64,000 bases of DNA from Acetobacter nitrogenifigens DSM 23921 = NBRC 105050 (GCF_000429165.1 NZ_KE386853.1:13694-77693), one strand, 5' to 3'. Positions 29,361-38,916 are shown, numbered from the stretch's first letter. Made by a program: numbers and translations. Notes: generated by a model not told the origin, from the sequence alone.

Positions 29361-30905
29361 TCAGGAGCGCGTAAAGCATTCTGGTATTCGCGCCAGCGCC
29401 AGAAGCCCTTCGATGTCTATATGCGCGGCAACATGCTCGGCTAGCGAATCAAGAGATTGTTCTAATGCTGTATCAAGGCTTTTCTTATCTATCGAGCTTG
29501 CCCCTGCGCGCTTGCGGTGGGGAGCAAGAAGTCCAAGGACGGCGTCGCGGGCTTTTTCGTCGTCGAACAGGCCATGCATGCAGACGCCCATGACGTTGCC
29601 GGAGGCGGAGACGGCTCCCTCTCCGGGTTTTGACGGGGCGCTGACGATACGTGCGAACGGCCGCGTACAGTCCGGTCCGGCAGTGAGGCCGATGTGATTT
29701 TGGCTAGCGTCGAATTCGATGGTTTTAGATGGAAAGGCGAAACGGGCCGGTTCGCGATTTTTGCGCCGGTGCACGATCGTCGCCACGTCCAGCAGGCCAA
29801 GTCCCGTCACCGTTACCGGCGGTCCGTCGACGCCATAGGGGTCAGCGATGCTATGGCCCAGCATCTGATAACCCTCGTTCAGGCCGAGAACGCGGCCGCC
29901 GCGCCGCACATGCCCGATTATGTCAATGCTCCAGCCTTCGGAGCGTAACGCAGTAAGGCCGGTGATGACGGAGGTCGAGCCGGGAAGAATAATAACATCG
30001 CAAAGGGGAAGCGGACGTCCTGGCGAAATGAATGTCAGGTGTAGACCCGGGGCGTCCAGTATTGGATCGAAATCCTCTTTCAGCCTGTCCGTCGCAGGCG
30101 GCAGCGGAACGACGATGTGCACGTCGCTTCCGTCGCTGCGGCGGGTTTCGTCTTGCCGCAGGGGGGAGGTGAATAATTGAGTCGCTTCGTAAACAGATTT
30201 GTTCGATGAAGGGCAAATCAGGGGGGCCACACCCAGAGAGCCCCAGCCTGTGAACGCGCAGATCGCATCCATTGAGGGCGTAAATTTTTCCGAATTACGT
30301 AAAACGCTGTTGACGATCACGCCTTTGACCCGCGCCTCATCATGCCGAGACATAATCGTGTGCGTTCCGATGAGGCTCGCAATAGCGCTTCCGCTTCCGC
30401 GCGAAGCTTCGGTCACCATAACCACGTCCACGCCTGCGGCTTGCGCGAAACCCATATTGGCGATGTCCCGATCCCGCTGGGCCACGTCGCCAACGGCTCC
30501 CTCGCCGTCGACAAGCACGATGTCAGCGTCCTCAGCGACAGCGCGAAAACTGCGGAGAATTGTCGGCATAAGATCGGACCGGTCGATCTGGCGGTCGTCT
30601 CCGTTCAAAGCCTCGCTCCGACGCCCATGTATCAGGATATCTGTATGCGACCGCGTGGCGTCATGCGATTTTTCGTGGCGTTGAAAAATCACGGGGCTCA
30701 TATCCGTAACCGGCGCGACGCCACAGGCGATTGCTTGCATAAACTGGGCGCGCGCGACTTTCCTGTTGTCGGAAATCAACAGAGGGTCGGTACAAGTCGC
30801 TTGCGCCGCGAACGGTCGTACACGCAGGCCTCGGCGGGTTAAGACACGTGCAATGCCCGCCAGAAGTGTCGATTTTCCGACGCTGCAGCCAGTCCCCTGC
30901 AGCAT
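29361..30905 (-). CDS. CobQ-like protein, catalytic cysteine lost
   Basis: 514 residues with the two-domain CobQ plan: an N-terminal P-loop-like synthetase domain (MLQGTGCSVGKSTLLAGIAR) and a C-terminal class I glutaminase-like domain. In the latter the usual LCGGYQMLG is LNEGYQMLG, so the nucleophile cysteine is asparagine. The partner histidine region (VCMHGLFDD) remains. In the first domain the usual PFKAQN is PFAAQA, losing the lysine and asparagine. True cobyric acid synthase amidates adenosyl-cobyrinate. This protein probably lacks glutaminase activity at least. ATG 30905 leaves the N-terminus a few residues short; an in-frame CTG at 30923, seven bases after AGGGA, would restore the usual length. 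Confidence 0.75.
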   Translation of the reverse strand: MLQGTGCSVGKSTLLAGIARVLTRRGLRVRPFAAQATCTDPLLISDNRKVARAQFMQAIACGVAPVTDMSPVIFQRHEKSHDATRSHTDILIHGRRSEALNGDDRQIDRSDLMPTILRSFRAVAEDADIVLVDGEGAVGDVAQRDRDIANMGFAQAAGVDVVMVTEASRGSGSAIASLIGTHTIMSRHDEARVKGVIVNSVLRNSEKFTPSMDAICAFTGWGSLGVAPLICPSSNKSVYEATQLFTSPLRQDETRRSDGSDVHIVVPLPPATDRLKEDFDPILDAPGLHLTFISPGRPLPLCDVIILPGSTSVITGLTALRSEGWSIDIIGHVRRGGRVLGLNEGYQMLGHSIADPYGVDGPPVTVTGLGLLDVATIVHRRKNREPARFAFPSKTIEFDASQNHIGLTAGPDCTRPFARIVSAPSKPGEGAVSASGNVMGVCMHGLFDDEKARDAVLGLLAPHRKRAGASSIDKKSLDTALEQSLDSLAEHVAAHIDIEGLLALARIPECFTRS

Positions 30906-31129
30906 AAGCGCTAAAGCAACCAGACCGGCGTCCCTTTCAGTTCAAGGCAGCATACGCGCGACCGGCGCCGAGAAGGCTGATCACGCCGACTTCAGTATAT
31001 TTACTTTTTTATATAATTCCATTTTTTTATATAGTCGCGTTGAGCGGAATCTACGAAACCGGTGCGGTTCGTATAGTCCCACGGGGACAGGGCTACTCAC
31101 GTTTGTTGATTGACGCGCAGGGAGATGCG

Positions 31130-31699
31130 TTATGCCACGGACAGACAATATGTGGGTATGGAAGGGCCGAGGTTAAAAATTCTGATAGAACCCTGAGGCT
31201 GCGACGGGTCAAAGAGCTTTGGTTCACGACCGACTGCCAAAGCGGTCAATATCCGCAACGGCCCCCCATGTGAGATAACGCAAATCGGGTCTGGGGCTGA
31301 TGAGACGTCGTTCCAGAAGTTGGTGACGCGCTGAAGCAGGCTGGCTCCGGTTTCACCATTGGGAGGTGAAAAAGTTACGGGGTCGCGGTTCCAGAGTTCC
31401 AATGCCGCATGTTCTACGTCGTTCCAACTCCTGGCCTCCCACTCGCCGAAATCGTATTCGGATAGCCTGGCGTCGATATGTGGGGGCTGTTTGCGATTCG
31501 ACATAATCCGACGGGCCACGGTCGAGCATCTCGTCGCCGGTGAGGAGTAAACAGTCAGGCATGACGTCGCGTGCATCACTGTGGACAGACCGTCCGCAAA
31601 GGACTCCCAACCCGGCAGAAGTTCAACATCGGTTCGCCCGTAACAGATGCCCGGTCGGATATTTACATGCGGATGCCGAGCGAGAATTATCGGAGGCAT
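31130..31699 (-). CDS. CobC-like histidine phosphatase
   Basis: 189 residues of the histidine phosphatase superfamily. Catalytic elements are present: the RH pair in ILARHPHV, the PGICYGRTDV segment typical of alpha-ribazole phosphatases, the second arginine in SSPATRC, the acid in FGEWEARSW and the second histidine in VISHGGPLRIL. The expected reaction is alpha-ribazole-5'-phosphate dephosphorylation in cobalamin lower-ligand assembly. It lies 224 bases upstream of the CobQ-like gene on the same strand, which supports a B12-related unit. Confidence 0.75.
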   Translation of the reverse strand: MPPIILARHPHVNIRPGICYGRTDVELLPGWESFADGLSTVMHATSCLTVYSSPATRCSTVARRIMSNRKQPPHIDARLSEYDFGEWEARSWNDVEHAALELWNRDPVTFSPPNGETGASLLQRVTNFWNDVSSAPDPICVISHGGPLRILTALAVGREPKLFDPSQPQGSIRIFNLGPSIPTYCLSVA

Positions 31700-32415
31700 C
31701 TCATTCTTCTTTGTATCTGTAGGTATTTATACTGAATGCGAAGCGAACGGGTCTTCGTCATAAGCGGGTTCTCTGCGAGGGAATGATCCTTTTGACCACC
31801 AATAGGCTGGGCATGCAGCCTATATAGAAGGTTGTGGAGATCAAGTTTATTTCGCTATTTAGCGGACATTATATCAGCATCTTCGTTTGCGGCGCAAAAA
31901 TCGCATTTGGTGTAAACCAACACCGGCGGCCTCAAATTTATTTCGATAAATACACTTGAATTGCAAGAGGTTGATATATTTTGATAGAATTAATATTTGT
32001 GATTGCACGAGTAATTGGGAAATATATCAGGAGTTGAGGTAAGATTCACAGTTGCTTTCGCTCGTGGGCTTATTTGTGGCGATCATGTAGGTTCGCCGCG
32101 TTAAAGGTATGAGAAAAAAGTTCTCCAGCCTTTACATTTGAATTTGTTAGTGACTCTTTCTCGTGCGAAATCAACCAAGATGGTTGTGATTAATATTGCG
32201 AGAAGAAAAATGATTTTTTGCATTGTTTTCTGATTGCCGAATCTAAATTATTTGAGTTGCAAGAATATTTTTATTATCATCAGGAGTGAATTTTATACAG
32301 GGTCGGCTCATAAGTTCAGATAATCAAGTATGACGACGGAAATTTAAATTTTCGTCGTCATATATAATGCCGGACAACGCCGCGTCGTGATCCGGTCTTC
32401 GTCAAAAATAGGAGT
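31700..32415. other. AT-rich intergenic stretch of 716 bases
   Basis: No coding frame supported. It contains a perfect 8-bp hairpin ATAGGCTG / CAGCCTAT near 31,802-31,825 and otherwise A/T-rich sequence. I looked for a cobalamin riboswitch (B12 box) on both strands and did not find one. Confidence 0.5.
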
Positions 32416-34896
32416 TTAGAACTGAGCGGAAATCGTTCCGAAGAATTGACGAGGAGCCGCGACATAGAGGTTGGCGTTGTCGTCACCGGACACGGACGCC
32501 GCTCCGTAGACGCCACCGATATAATTCTTGTCAAAGAGATTGGTAATGCCGAACGAGGCTTTCATCTCCTTCGCAAAGCCAATTTTGCCGAAATTGTAGG
32601 AGAGATTAAGGTTCGACGTCCAGTAAGCCGGGATGTGTTCGTCGTTCAGATAAGTCATCGGCCGGGCGCCAGTGTAAGTTGCATTGAAGTTGAAAGTCGC
32701 GCGCCGCCATGTGTAGGTCAGGTTCGCTTTGTACATAAATTTCGGATAGTAAACCTGATGTTTCCCTTTGATGCTTACGGTTGTTCCGTTATAAGGAAGA
32801 GCTTTGTCTTCGTAAGTTGCGTTATTCCAACTGAAGCTGTTGGTTATTTCGAGTCCCGGAACAGGGCGGATTGCCGCAAGAACATCGGCGCCATTCATGG
32901 TCTCTCGTCCGACGTTGATATAAGATGAATAGGTATTGTTTGAGGGGCCGGCGGTGATCGCTGCAAGACGGTTGTAATAGTCCGTGTGGTAGAAATCAGC
33001 GCTTGCGCTGAAAAAGTCCGAATTATAACGATAACCGACGACGTAGTTCCAGGTTCTTTCGGGACGAAGCGTCTTTTTATTTTCATTAAAAACTGATTGC
33101 GCAGGGTCGCTGGATGAGCCGAGACCGCCCCACGCCGTCCCGCTGCTGCTTTGTTGGCCGTAATCATATGTCCGCATATTTTCTGCAATGTCCCAATAAA
33201 TTTCATGATTCTTCAGGAAATGATAATCCCAGTTGAAATGCGGAAGAAAGGCGTTTGAAGCGGTAAGGCTGCCCGAAGCGGGGTGGGAGTAATAAGTGCC
33301 CCAGGTTGACGCAAGCGCAGATGTGGCGTCGTAGCTGGTGCCGCCATGCGTTGTCTGGGTTATGAAACGGAAACCTCCAGTAATTGTCATGTTTTTTAGG
33401 ATATGCCACGTGTCCTGAAGGAAAAACTGGAACGTATTCGTGTTGAATGAATCCGCGTACCAAGTGGTGGCCTGAGAAGCGTAATAGTCGCTTTTTGAGT
33501 TATGCGCCGAATCCACGCCGTCTTCATACAGACGCATCGGGTAATTGAAAGTATCGTTTTCATACCAGAAGCCGGTCTGGATATCATTGTTTTTCAAAGA
33601 TATAGTGAAATTCTGAGTGAATCCGATGCGGCGTACGTCCGGGTGCCCCGCTTCGTCAGCCATCAAAACTCCTGAGGAAGGAGACGTCAGGAAAGGGTTG
33701 GTTCCCTGATATACGCCGTTGGAGACATGTGCATAGGCAATGGTGCGTGATGTGATGTTGTGGGTAAGTCGAAACTCGCCCGTAATCGCAGACAGGTAGT
33801 TGCGTTGCTCTTGCGTGCCGTCGTAGGCGAAATCGCCCACCTCGTCATTTGTAAGGCCGGTCAGTCCCGCAGGAACGCCGCCGTTTTGCGCATAGTACGC
33901 GTATTCCTTCGCCAGGGCGTAGTTGGGCTTCAGGTAGGTCGCGTTACGGCCCAGTCTCCGCCACATATTTTTGGTCAAGCCCATGTAATTATACTGGTCA
34001 AAATTCGAATAATCGAAAATCGCCGTAATTTTTCCGTGTTCTCCAACGGGTTGTACAAGTTTGAAATTAGCCTGGTGTTCTTGCTGGTCTCCATAACCTT
34101 TCCAAAGGTCTTGAGCCGTGCGCGCATAAGCTGCGTAGAATTTCGTCCCTGAAGAGTTCAAGACGCCGCTATCGACACGAGCGAATGTCCGGAAGGCGTG
34201 ATAGCTGCCAAAAGTCTGACTTACTCGTCCGCCAGCCTTGTCTTCAGGGTCTGAGGATGTGAACGTAATTGCGCCGCCTAGCGTCTGGGCTGAAGGGACG
34301 TCGAGGGCGCCCGCGCCCTGCGACATACTCATGCTCATGACGTTTTCCTGAATTTCCATCTGGTCGACGCCAAGGCCGTTCCAGTTGTGGAAGCCCTGGC
34401 CGCCCATGGGAATTCCGTCGAGCGCGACGCCAAGTTGGCTTTGGTTGAATCCGCGCACGTAAAGTGTGTTCGCGACTGTATCGAGACCGAAGGCGTCATC
34501 AGAGGCAAAATTTGCGCCGGGTGTCGTTAATGAAAGAATTTGCATGGGACTGGTGCCGGCGACGAAGTGATCCATCGTTTGCCGCGACACCATTTCAACT
34601 GCGCCGTGGGAGCGAATTCGGCGGGCCGAAACTGAAAGCGTTTCTGGAGAGGAGGGGGCCTGCTTTTTGTGAGCAGCGTGCGGCTGGGCAGGGGGTAATC
34701 TTGCGGTCGGGTTGCTGGCGGACGCGCTTGTCGACGACGTGTGTCGGACATTTCGATGATGCTTGGATGATTGAGTAGTTGTGGACGAAGGCCTGACAGG
34801 CGAGGCGTCTGCCAGATTCAAGGTGAACGAGGAACAACCCAGCAGCAACGCAAGCTGCGAGGGGCGCCCCAGAGCCTTCGCTATGGTTTTGCGCAT
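32416..34896 (-). CDS. TonB-dependent outer-membrane receptor
   Basis: 826 residues. A signal peptide is followed by a Ser/Pro-rich linker (about 30-85), a plug domain (ETLSVSARRIRSHGAVEMVS, then YVRGFNQSQLGVALDGIPM) and a 22-strand-type barrel. The barrel ends in the usual C-terminal phenylalanine (GTISAQF) after FGITNLFDKNY. The ligand is unknown. Neighbouring cob-like genes would fit a cobamide, but the protein is much longer than BtuB, so an iron chelate or sugar is equally possible. No ExbBD/TonB genes are nearby. Codon use is less GC-rich than in housekeeping genes here. Confidence 0.88.
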   Translation of the reverse strand: MRKTIAKALGRPSQLALLLGCSSFTLNLADASPVRPSSTTTQSSKHHRNVRHTSSTSASASNPTARLPPAQPHAAHKKQAPSSPETLSVSARRIRSHGAVEMVSRQTMDHFVAGTSPMQILSLTTPGANFASDDAFGLDTVANTLYVRGFNQSQLGVALDGIPMGGQGFHNWNGLGVDQMEIQENVMSMSMSQGAGALDVPSAQTLGGAITFTSSDPEDKAGGRVSQTFGSYHAFRTFARVDSGVLNSSGTKFYAAYARTAQDLWKGYGDQQEHQANFKLVQPVGEHGKITAIFDYSNFDQYNYMGLTKNMWRRLGRNATYLKPNYALAKEYAYYAQNGGVPAGLTGLTNDEVGDFAYDGTQEQRNYLSAITGEFRLTHNITSRTIAYAHVSNGVYQGTNPFLTSPSSGVLMADEAGHPDVRRIGFTQNFTISLKNNDIQTGFWYENDTFNYPMRLYEDGVDSAHNSKSDYYASQATTWYADSFNTNTFQFFLQDTWHILKNMTITGGFRFITQTTHGGTSYDATSALASTWGTYYSHPASGSLTASNAFLPHFNWDYHFLKNHEIYWDIAENMRTYDYGQQSSSGTAWGGLGSSSDPAQSVFNENKKTLRPERTWNYVVGYRYNSDFFSASADFYHTDYYNRLAAITAGPSNNTYSSYINVGRETMNGADVLAAIRPVPGLEITNSFSWNNATYEDKALPYNGTTVSIKGKHQVYYPKFMYKANLTYTWRRATFNFNATYTGARPMTYLNDEHIPAYWTSNLNLSYNFGKIGFAKEMKASFGITNLFDKNYIGGVYGAASVSGDDNANLYVAAPRQFFGTISAQF

Positions 34897-35613
34897 AACA
34901 ATAAATCCTATGTGTTACATACTAAGGATACTGCCCAGTGTTTTGGTCAGACCTTATCGGTGGAGCAGCTATTTGCGGAGAGCTGCTGTCCTGACAAGGG
35001 GAAAGACTGTCGTATATTGTTCGGTGCAGCCCTATTAAGTGTTATGTCGTGCAATGTGTCATATCAGCAACATAAGATGCTCGATATTTGGTATTTATAG
35101 GTATCATTTTTTGAATAAGTTAATATTCGAAATAAGATATTTGAATGTTTCTTGTTGAAACATTTATATAAAATGCGACCGAATTCGTGTGTTTTTTTAA
35201 CGAAGTAAATGTAAATTACATTTATTATAAACTCAAATAAAAAGTGAAAATACAACATGAAATAGAATATTTTTAATTTTGAGCGTTTTATGTAAATTAT
35301 TTGATTTTGCGTACTGATGATGTTTTTCATTCAGAAATTTTAGGTAGACGACGAAAATTAATTCAGTAATTTCGAGAAGGATAATTATAATAGATCAATA
35401 TTTTTTCTATATGTATCGTGATTTGAGTGGCGGATACTCTGGTTAACGAAGGCGTTGATCGTGCGCCTTCAGTTTTTTCGAGGTAATAAAATAGACGCTT
35501 CATGGCGACGAGGCTGTTTTCGCCAAGTTAGATGATGCATGTGGCCTGATGCGCAATGAGGTTGCAATATTCTCTCACACGCCATGTCGGGAAACGGCGG
35601 AAGTTTTGTGTAG
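34897..35613. other. AT-rich intergenic stretch
   Basis: About 700 bases, very AT-rich between 35,090 and 35,420. It must hold the promoter of the TonB receptor. Short frames in it are low-complexity and rich in Lys, Ile, Phe and Tyr, and are not credible genes. Confidence 0.5.
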
Positions 35614-35814
35614 ATGTCGGACTGTTTCTTCGTAGGGCTCGAAAAGGTGGGAGTGGAGTTCGTCGCGGCTGATATGCCCAACGCGAACCGCCTCACGGTC
35701 AGCGTCATGGCTCTGGTGGCGCAGCAAGAGCGTGAAGCGATCTCAGCACGCGCCAACGCGGCTCTGGCGTTGCAAGAGCCAATGGACAGAAACTCGACAG
35801 GTATAGCTTATTAA
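35614..35814 (+). pseudogene. Fragment of a serine recombinase (resolvase domain)
   Basis: A 66-codon frame in which about 35 residues match the middle of a resolvase/DNA invertase catalytic domain: VEFVAADMPNANRLTVSVMA followed by LVAQQEREAISARANAAL. Both the preceding catalytic serine region and the following DNA-binding part are missing; sequence diverges after LAL. It is a relic of a mobile element, ending against the next fragment. Confidence 0.7.
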
Positions 35815-36248
35815 GCCCACAAAGCTGTCCGAACAGACGGGGCCACCTCAACAGACACGATGCCTCCGGTCATGCCTGGAAGAACAGACAGGTAGGAAGC
35901 CGTGAGGTCGAGCTCAACGACCACATCGCCATCAATTGTGATCTGCTTGCGTTCTTCTCCCGGTACGTCCTGGAAATTATCCTCACCACCAAGGGCATAA
36001 ATGCGCCCGCTAATATCCGGAGAGGGACCAAGCTGCATCTGAAGGGCCGGCGGCAGGCGCTTCTTGATATCGTTGTGGGCGACCTTCCCGTGCAGCATTG
36101 ATGGAAAGCCGTTAAACACCGGCAGATCATCACCTTTCAACGCTTCAGCGGCATCTGACCGCACCGACCGCCAATCTCCTGAGTGCATCTCACTTGTGCA
36201 ATCACCCTTCGCGACGTGCTCAGGTGTGACGCTAGAGGTGTGACGCAC
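35811..36248 (-). pseudogene. Truncated mobile-element protein of unknown function
   Basis: 145 codons from a GTG at 36248 (ATG 36188 possible). The later part, GRIYALGGEDNFQDVPGEER followed by ITIDGDVVVELDLTASYLSV, resembles uncharacterised plasmid/phage-borne proteins with an E[LI]D-x-[RT]AS motif. The usual C-terminal continuation is missing: the frame stops exactly where it meets the recombinase relic coming from the other side. Likely a 3'-truncated remnant. Confidence 0.45.
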
Positions 36249-36305
36249 GGCTACAGACCCTGTGACGCTAAGGTTCGTAAGTTACTGATTTTAATGAGAT
36301 ATTTC

Positions 36306-36335
36306 TCTGTGGTGCGAGCTGCGGGACTCGAACCC
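36306..36335. repeat. Distal attachment site (tRNA-Leu 3'-end copy)
   Basis: 30 bases identical to 42903-42932, covering the CCA end, the 3' acceptor strand and the T arm of tRNA-Leu. Beyond it the sequence diverges from the tRNA (CTCACGCC instead of GCACGTTC), as expected for an integration duplicate. Confidence 0.9.
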
Positions 36336-36531
36336 TCACGCCTTACAAAGCACCAAGCAGACAACAACTGAAAATGAACGACAATTTCAGCCGTTACCGT
36401 CCTTCGAGGTTGGTAATCCCGCACAACCTGCGGGCAACCCGGTGGAGCAGTCAAGCTTTGCGAAAGGAATTGCTCTCAGGTCGGAGAATGAAGTAGACAC
36501 ATTGTATAAACTTTTCGCTTTGGAGGCTCCT

Positions 36532-36774
36532 ATGCAGGGTATCGTCAGAAAATGGGGAAACAGCGCTGCTGTCCGTCTGCCTGCCTCTGTGCTGGAGGCT
36601 GTCAGTCTAAAGGTTGATCAGGCTGTTGACGTTCGCGAAGAAGACGGACGGATTATCATCGAGCCTGTTCGTGCTGCCGTTCTCAGTCTGGAGGCCTTGG
36701 TGTCTGGCATTACGGAGGACAATCGACATGAAGAAGCCAGCTACGGACCTGCTGTGGGTGGTGAAGTCTGGTGA
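36532..36774 (+). CDS. mazE: MazE/AbrB-type antitoxin
   Basis: 80 residues from ATG 36532, with GGAGG six bases upstream. The SpoVT/AbrB swapped-hairpin domain starts MQGIVRKWGNSAAVRLPASV and the acidic C-terminal tail (ITEDNRHEEASYG) would wrap the toxin. The stop overlaps the mazF start (GTGA). A TATAAA box at 36505-36510 gives a plausible promoter. These antitoxins usually repress their own operon. Confidence 0.88.
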   Translation: MQGIVRKWGNSAAVRLPASVLEAVSLKVDQAVDVREEDGRIIIEPVRAAVLSLEALVSGITEDNRHEEASYGPAVGGEVW

Positions 36775-37115
36775 GCGGAAAGAGTAAGGCCTCTTGGGTT
36801 CCAGATTGCGGAGAGATTGTCTGGCTTGAGTTTGACCCACAGGCGGGAAGGGAGCAGGCGGGGCACCGTCCTGCTGTTGTACTCAGCCCTGCCAGCTACA
36901 ACGCCAAGGCAGGCATGATGCTGTGTTGTCCGACGACTACGAAAATCAAGGCCTATCCGTTTGAAGTCGCCATTGCGGGCAAGACGGCGAGTGTCGCTTT
37001 GTCTGACCAGGTCAGAAGCCTTGATTGGCGTGTTCGGAATGCGAAGCTCAAGGGGAAGGTGACGCCGGAAGAACTGGAAGCCATCCGTCAACGTGTTCGG
37101 CTTTTGCTCGGCTGA
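36771..37115 (+). CDS. mazF: MazF/PemK-type endoribonuclease toxin
   Basis: 114 residues from a GTG overlapping mazE. It has the MazF pattern: PDCGEIVWLEFDPQAGREQA then GHRPAVVLSPASYN, followed by CCPTTTKIKAYPFEV, with the S/T-rich strand and ALSDQVRSLDWRVR, in which the DQVR-S segment is conserved. It cleaves mRNA at short motifs when the antitoxin is lost. Within the element it may act as a stabiliser or an extra abortive-infection arm. Confidence 0.9.
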   Translation: MSGKSKASWVPDCGEIVWLEFDPQAGREQAGHRPAVVLSPASYNAKAGMMLCCPTTTKIKAYPFEVAIAGKTASVALSDQVRSLDWRVRNAKLKGKVTPEELEAIRQRVRLLLG

Positions 37116-37155
37116 GAAGCCCAGAGTTTTTCAAGAGTTTTGAAGGCGAAAGAAC

Positions 37156-37229
37156 GCGGGAGCCAGCAGTGTTCAATGGCTACCCATTGCGCAGCAGGCA
37201 AGGGGGAATGCTTCCCCCGTTGACCCCCT
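37156..37229 (+). repeat. 74-nt repeat, left copy (inverted relative to 41362-41435)
   Basis: Starts GCGGGAGCCAGCAGTG and ends CCGTTGACCCCCT. It contains a hairpin GGGGGAA-TGC-TTCCCCC. It begins 41 bases after the mazF stop, in the sense of mazF. The right copy has the same length and ends but differs in about 17 scattered positions. Confidence 0.88.
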
Positions 37230-37626
37230 TGTCCCTTTTAAAATCCGTCCCCTTAGGGGGAAACCGGTCAGGCTGCTTTGGAGTGCCGAGCCAACGTTTC
37301 CTGCCGTTCATTCAACTGCGTGTGGCGGCCGCTATGCGCCAGTGTCGATCACATAGCGGTGTCCGGAACCTTATAATTACTGACTGTCAGTTTTCCGCGC
37401 ACCTCAACCGCTACTGCCTGCTCGAGATGCTTTCTGCTACGACTTAGTCGTTGTTCGCGGGTTAGAGAGCCAGCTTCGAGTGATGGTTGATATTCGGGGG
37501 TTTTCTATTTCCTGATGCGACTCATCTGTCAATCTGCCGGATGTCGACCGACGAGATGAACCAACCACTTCCATGTTGCAAAGTCGTGTGGCCGGGATAA
37601 TGTTGCGTCGACGGTAGGAGGGCAAC
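37230..37626 (+). promoter_or_regulatory. Leader and promoter region of the RT pair
   Basis: About 400 noncoding bases. The last part has a possible -35 TTGCAA (37575-37580) and -10 TAATGT about 16 bases on, then AGGAGGG at 37616-37622 before the TTG start. A short CCCCT-TA-GGGG hairpin follows the repeat near 37,250. No open frame is convincing. An upstream noncoding RNA cannot be excluded. Confidence 0.4.
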
Positions 37627-38916
37627 TTGGGTTATACTGTTTTCTCGGTTGGAGGACTTGCACAGGTTGTTCGTGCTGGAGATTCACGGCGCTTCAAAAT
37701 CGATCTCAAGAATGACCGAAACGCCATCATAGCTGACGCCTCAGTAAATGCGCTTGCGGGGGAGATAAAGCTTAATACCTTCCACACGACCAGTCTCAGG
37801 GGGCATTTGTGCGTTTCCTATAGCGACTATAGTAGCGCACTCGTTTTGCGCTCGGTTGCCAGGCATCTCAAACGTCGTCTGCGGGTGAGGATGCCAGACC
37901 GAAGTCAAGCCGTACGTGGCGTAATAACCTCTCTACTCGACGCTACGCCGATGACAGTTATACGTTGCGACATAAAATCCTTCTATGAAACGATACCGGT
38001 GGCGCCGGTGCGTGAAAAACTGCTGTACGATACAGCTAGTTCGGCACTTGTTCGCGATTATCTCCGGCAGTATTTTGATTGCCACTGCGCGAGCAGTACT
38101 TGTGGCCTACCACGGGGCGCAGGGCTAAGCGCGATTCTTGCGGAACTCGCTATCAGACCTTTCGATGAACGGGTCCGTGCTATCCGTGGTGTATATCGTC
38201 TCTTCCGGTACGCCGACGATATTATTGTTTTCGCCAGCGGCCCTCCCGAGCCGATAATGTCCCAGATGAAGGCAGCTCTACCGAAGGGCATGCGCTTCAA
38301 TAAGTCCAAGTCATTCTTGGTGGACCTTAACGCTGGCCCGCTCGGCAAAGGCCAGCCGGAAAGACCGCGAAAGGAAATAGAATACCTAGGTTATCTTTTT
38401 TCCGTTGAGGATGCGAGTGGGAATAGCCGTAGTAGAAAGCTGAGCGTAACGATTGCACCAAAAAAAATAAAACGTCTTAAGAGTAAAATTATTCTTTCCT
38501 TGCACGATTATGCCCGTTCATACGACTACAAACTACTATTTGATAGGATGAGTTTTATATCTAGTAACTATATGGTTAAAAAGACAGGGCATACTTTAAC
38601 AAGCGGAATTGACCACATAAAGTCTGGAATATTTTACAACTATCCTTTATGCGGGCAGTATAGAGTAAATAGTCGATCGGAGCTTATACGGACGGCTACT
38701 AACTTACATGAACTCAAAGCCCTTGATGGCATGTTTCGGTCTCTCGTTACCGGAAGGCGTAGTGAGTTCAAGCCACATTTAAGGGATCACGCGCCCCCTG
38801 GATTTTGTGAACGGCTTCTAAGTCTATCTTTTTCAAAGGGGTATACCGAAAAGATGTTAATCAGAGTTACGCCTTCGCGAGTGGCAGAAATCAAACGGGC
38901 TTGGCGGAATGTTTAA
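37627..38916 (+). CDS. drt3a: Defence reverse transcriptase, Drt3a/UG3-like
   Basis: 429 residues from a TTG at 37627, chosen because AGGAGGG ends four bases before it. RT motifs in order: IRCDIKSFYETI with catalytic D115, GLPRGAGLSAILAELAIRPF, and FRYADDIIVF with the YADD box at 195-198; then the KEIEYLGYLFS segment of the palm end. There is no maturase, endonuclease or integrase domain, and no intron RNA around it. Size, position before a second larger RT, and 8-bp overlap fit the first RT of DRT type 3, an antiphage system. The family match is from memory of motif and architecture, not from a search. Low GC indicates transfer. Confidence 0.75.
   Translation: MGYTVFSVGGLAQVVRAGDSRRFKIDLKNDRNAIIADASVNALAGEIKLNTFHTTSLRGHLCVSYSDYSSALVLRSVARHLKRRLRVRMPDRSQAVRGVITSLLDATPMTVIRCDIKSFYETIPVAPVREKLLYDTASSALVRDYLRQYFDCHCASSTCGLPRGAGLSAILAELAIRPFDERVRAIRGVYRLFRYADDIIVFASGPPEPIMSQMKAALPKGMRFNKSKSFLVDLNAGPLGKGQPERPRKEIEYLGYLFSVEDASGNSRSRKLSVTIAPKKIKRLKSKIILSLHDYARSYDYKLLFDRMSFISSNYMVKKTGHTLTSGIDHIKSGIFYNYPLCGQYRVNSRSELIRTATNLHELKALDGMFRSLVTGRRSEFKPHLRDHAPPGFCERLLSLSFSKGYTEKMLIRVTPSRVAEIKRAWRNV

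Noticed and set aside
30906..32415. Cobalamin riboswitch upstream of the cob-like genes
   Set aside because: Hairpins such as TACGAA/TTCGTA and GTCCC/GGGAC occur near 31,050-31,090, but the B12 box and the conserved core order are absent on both strands.
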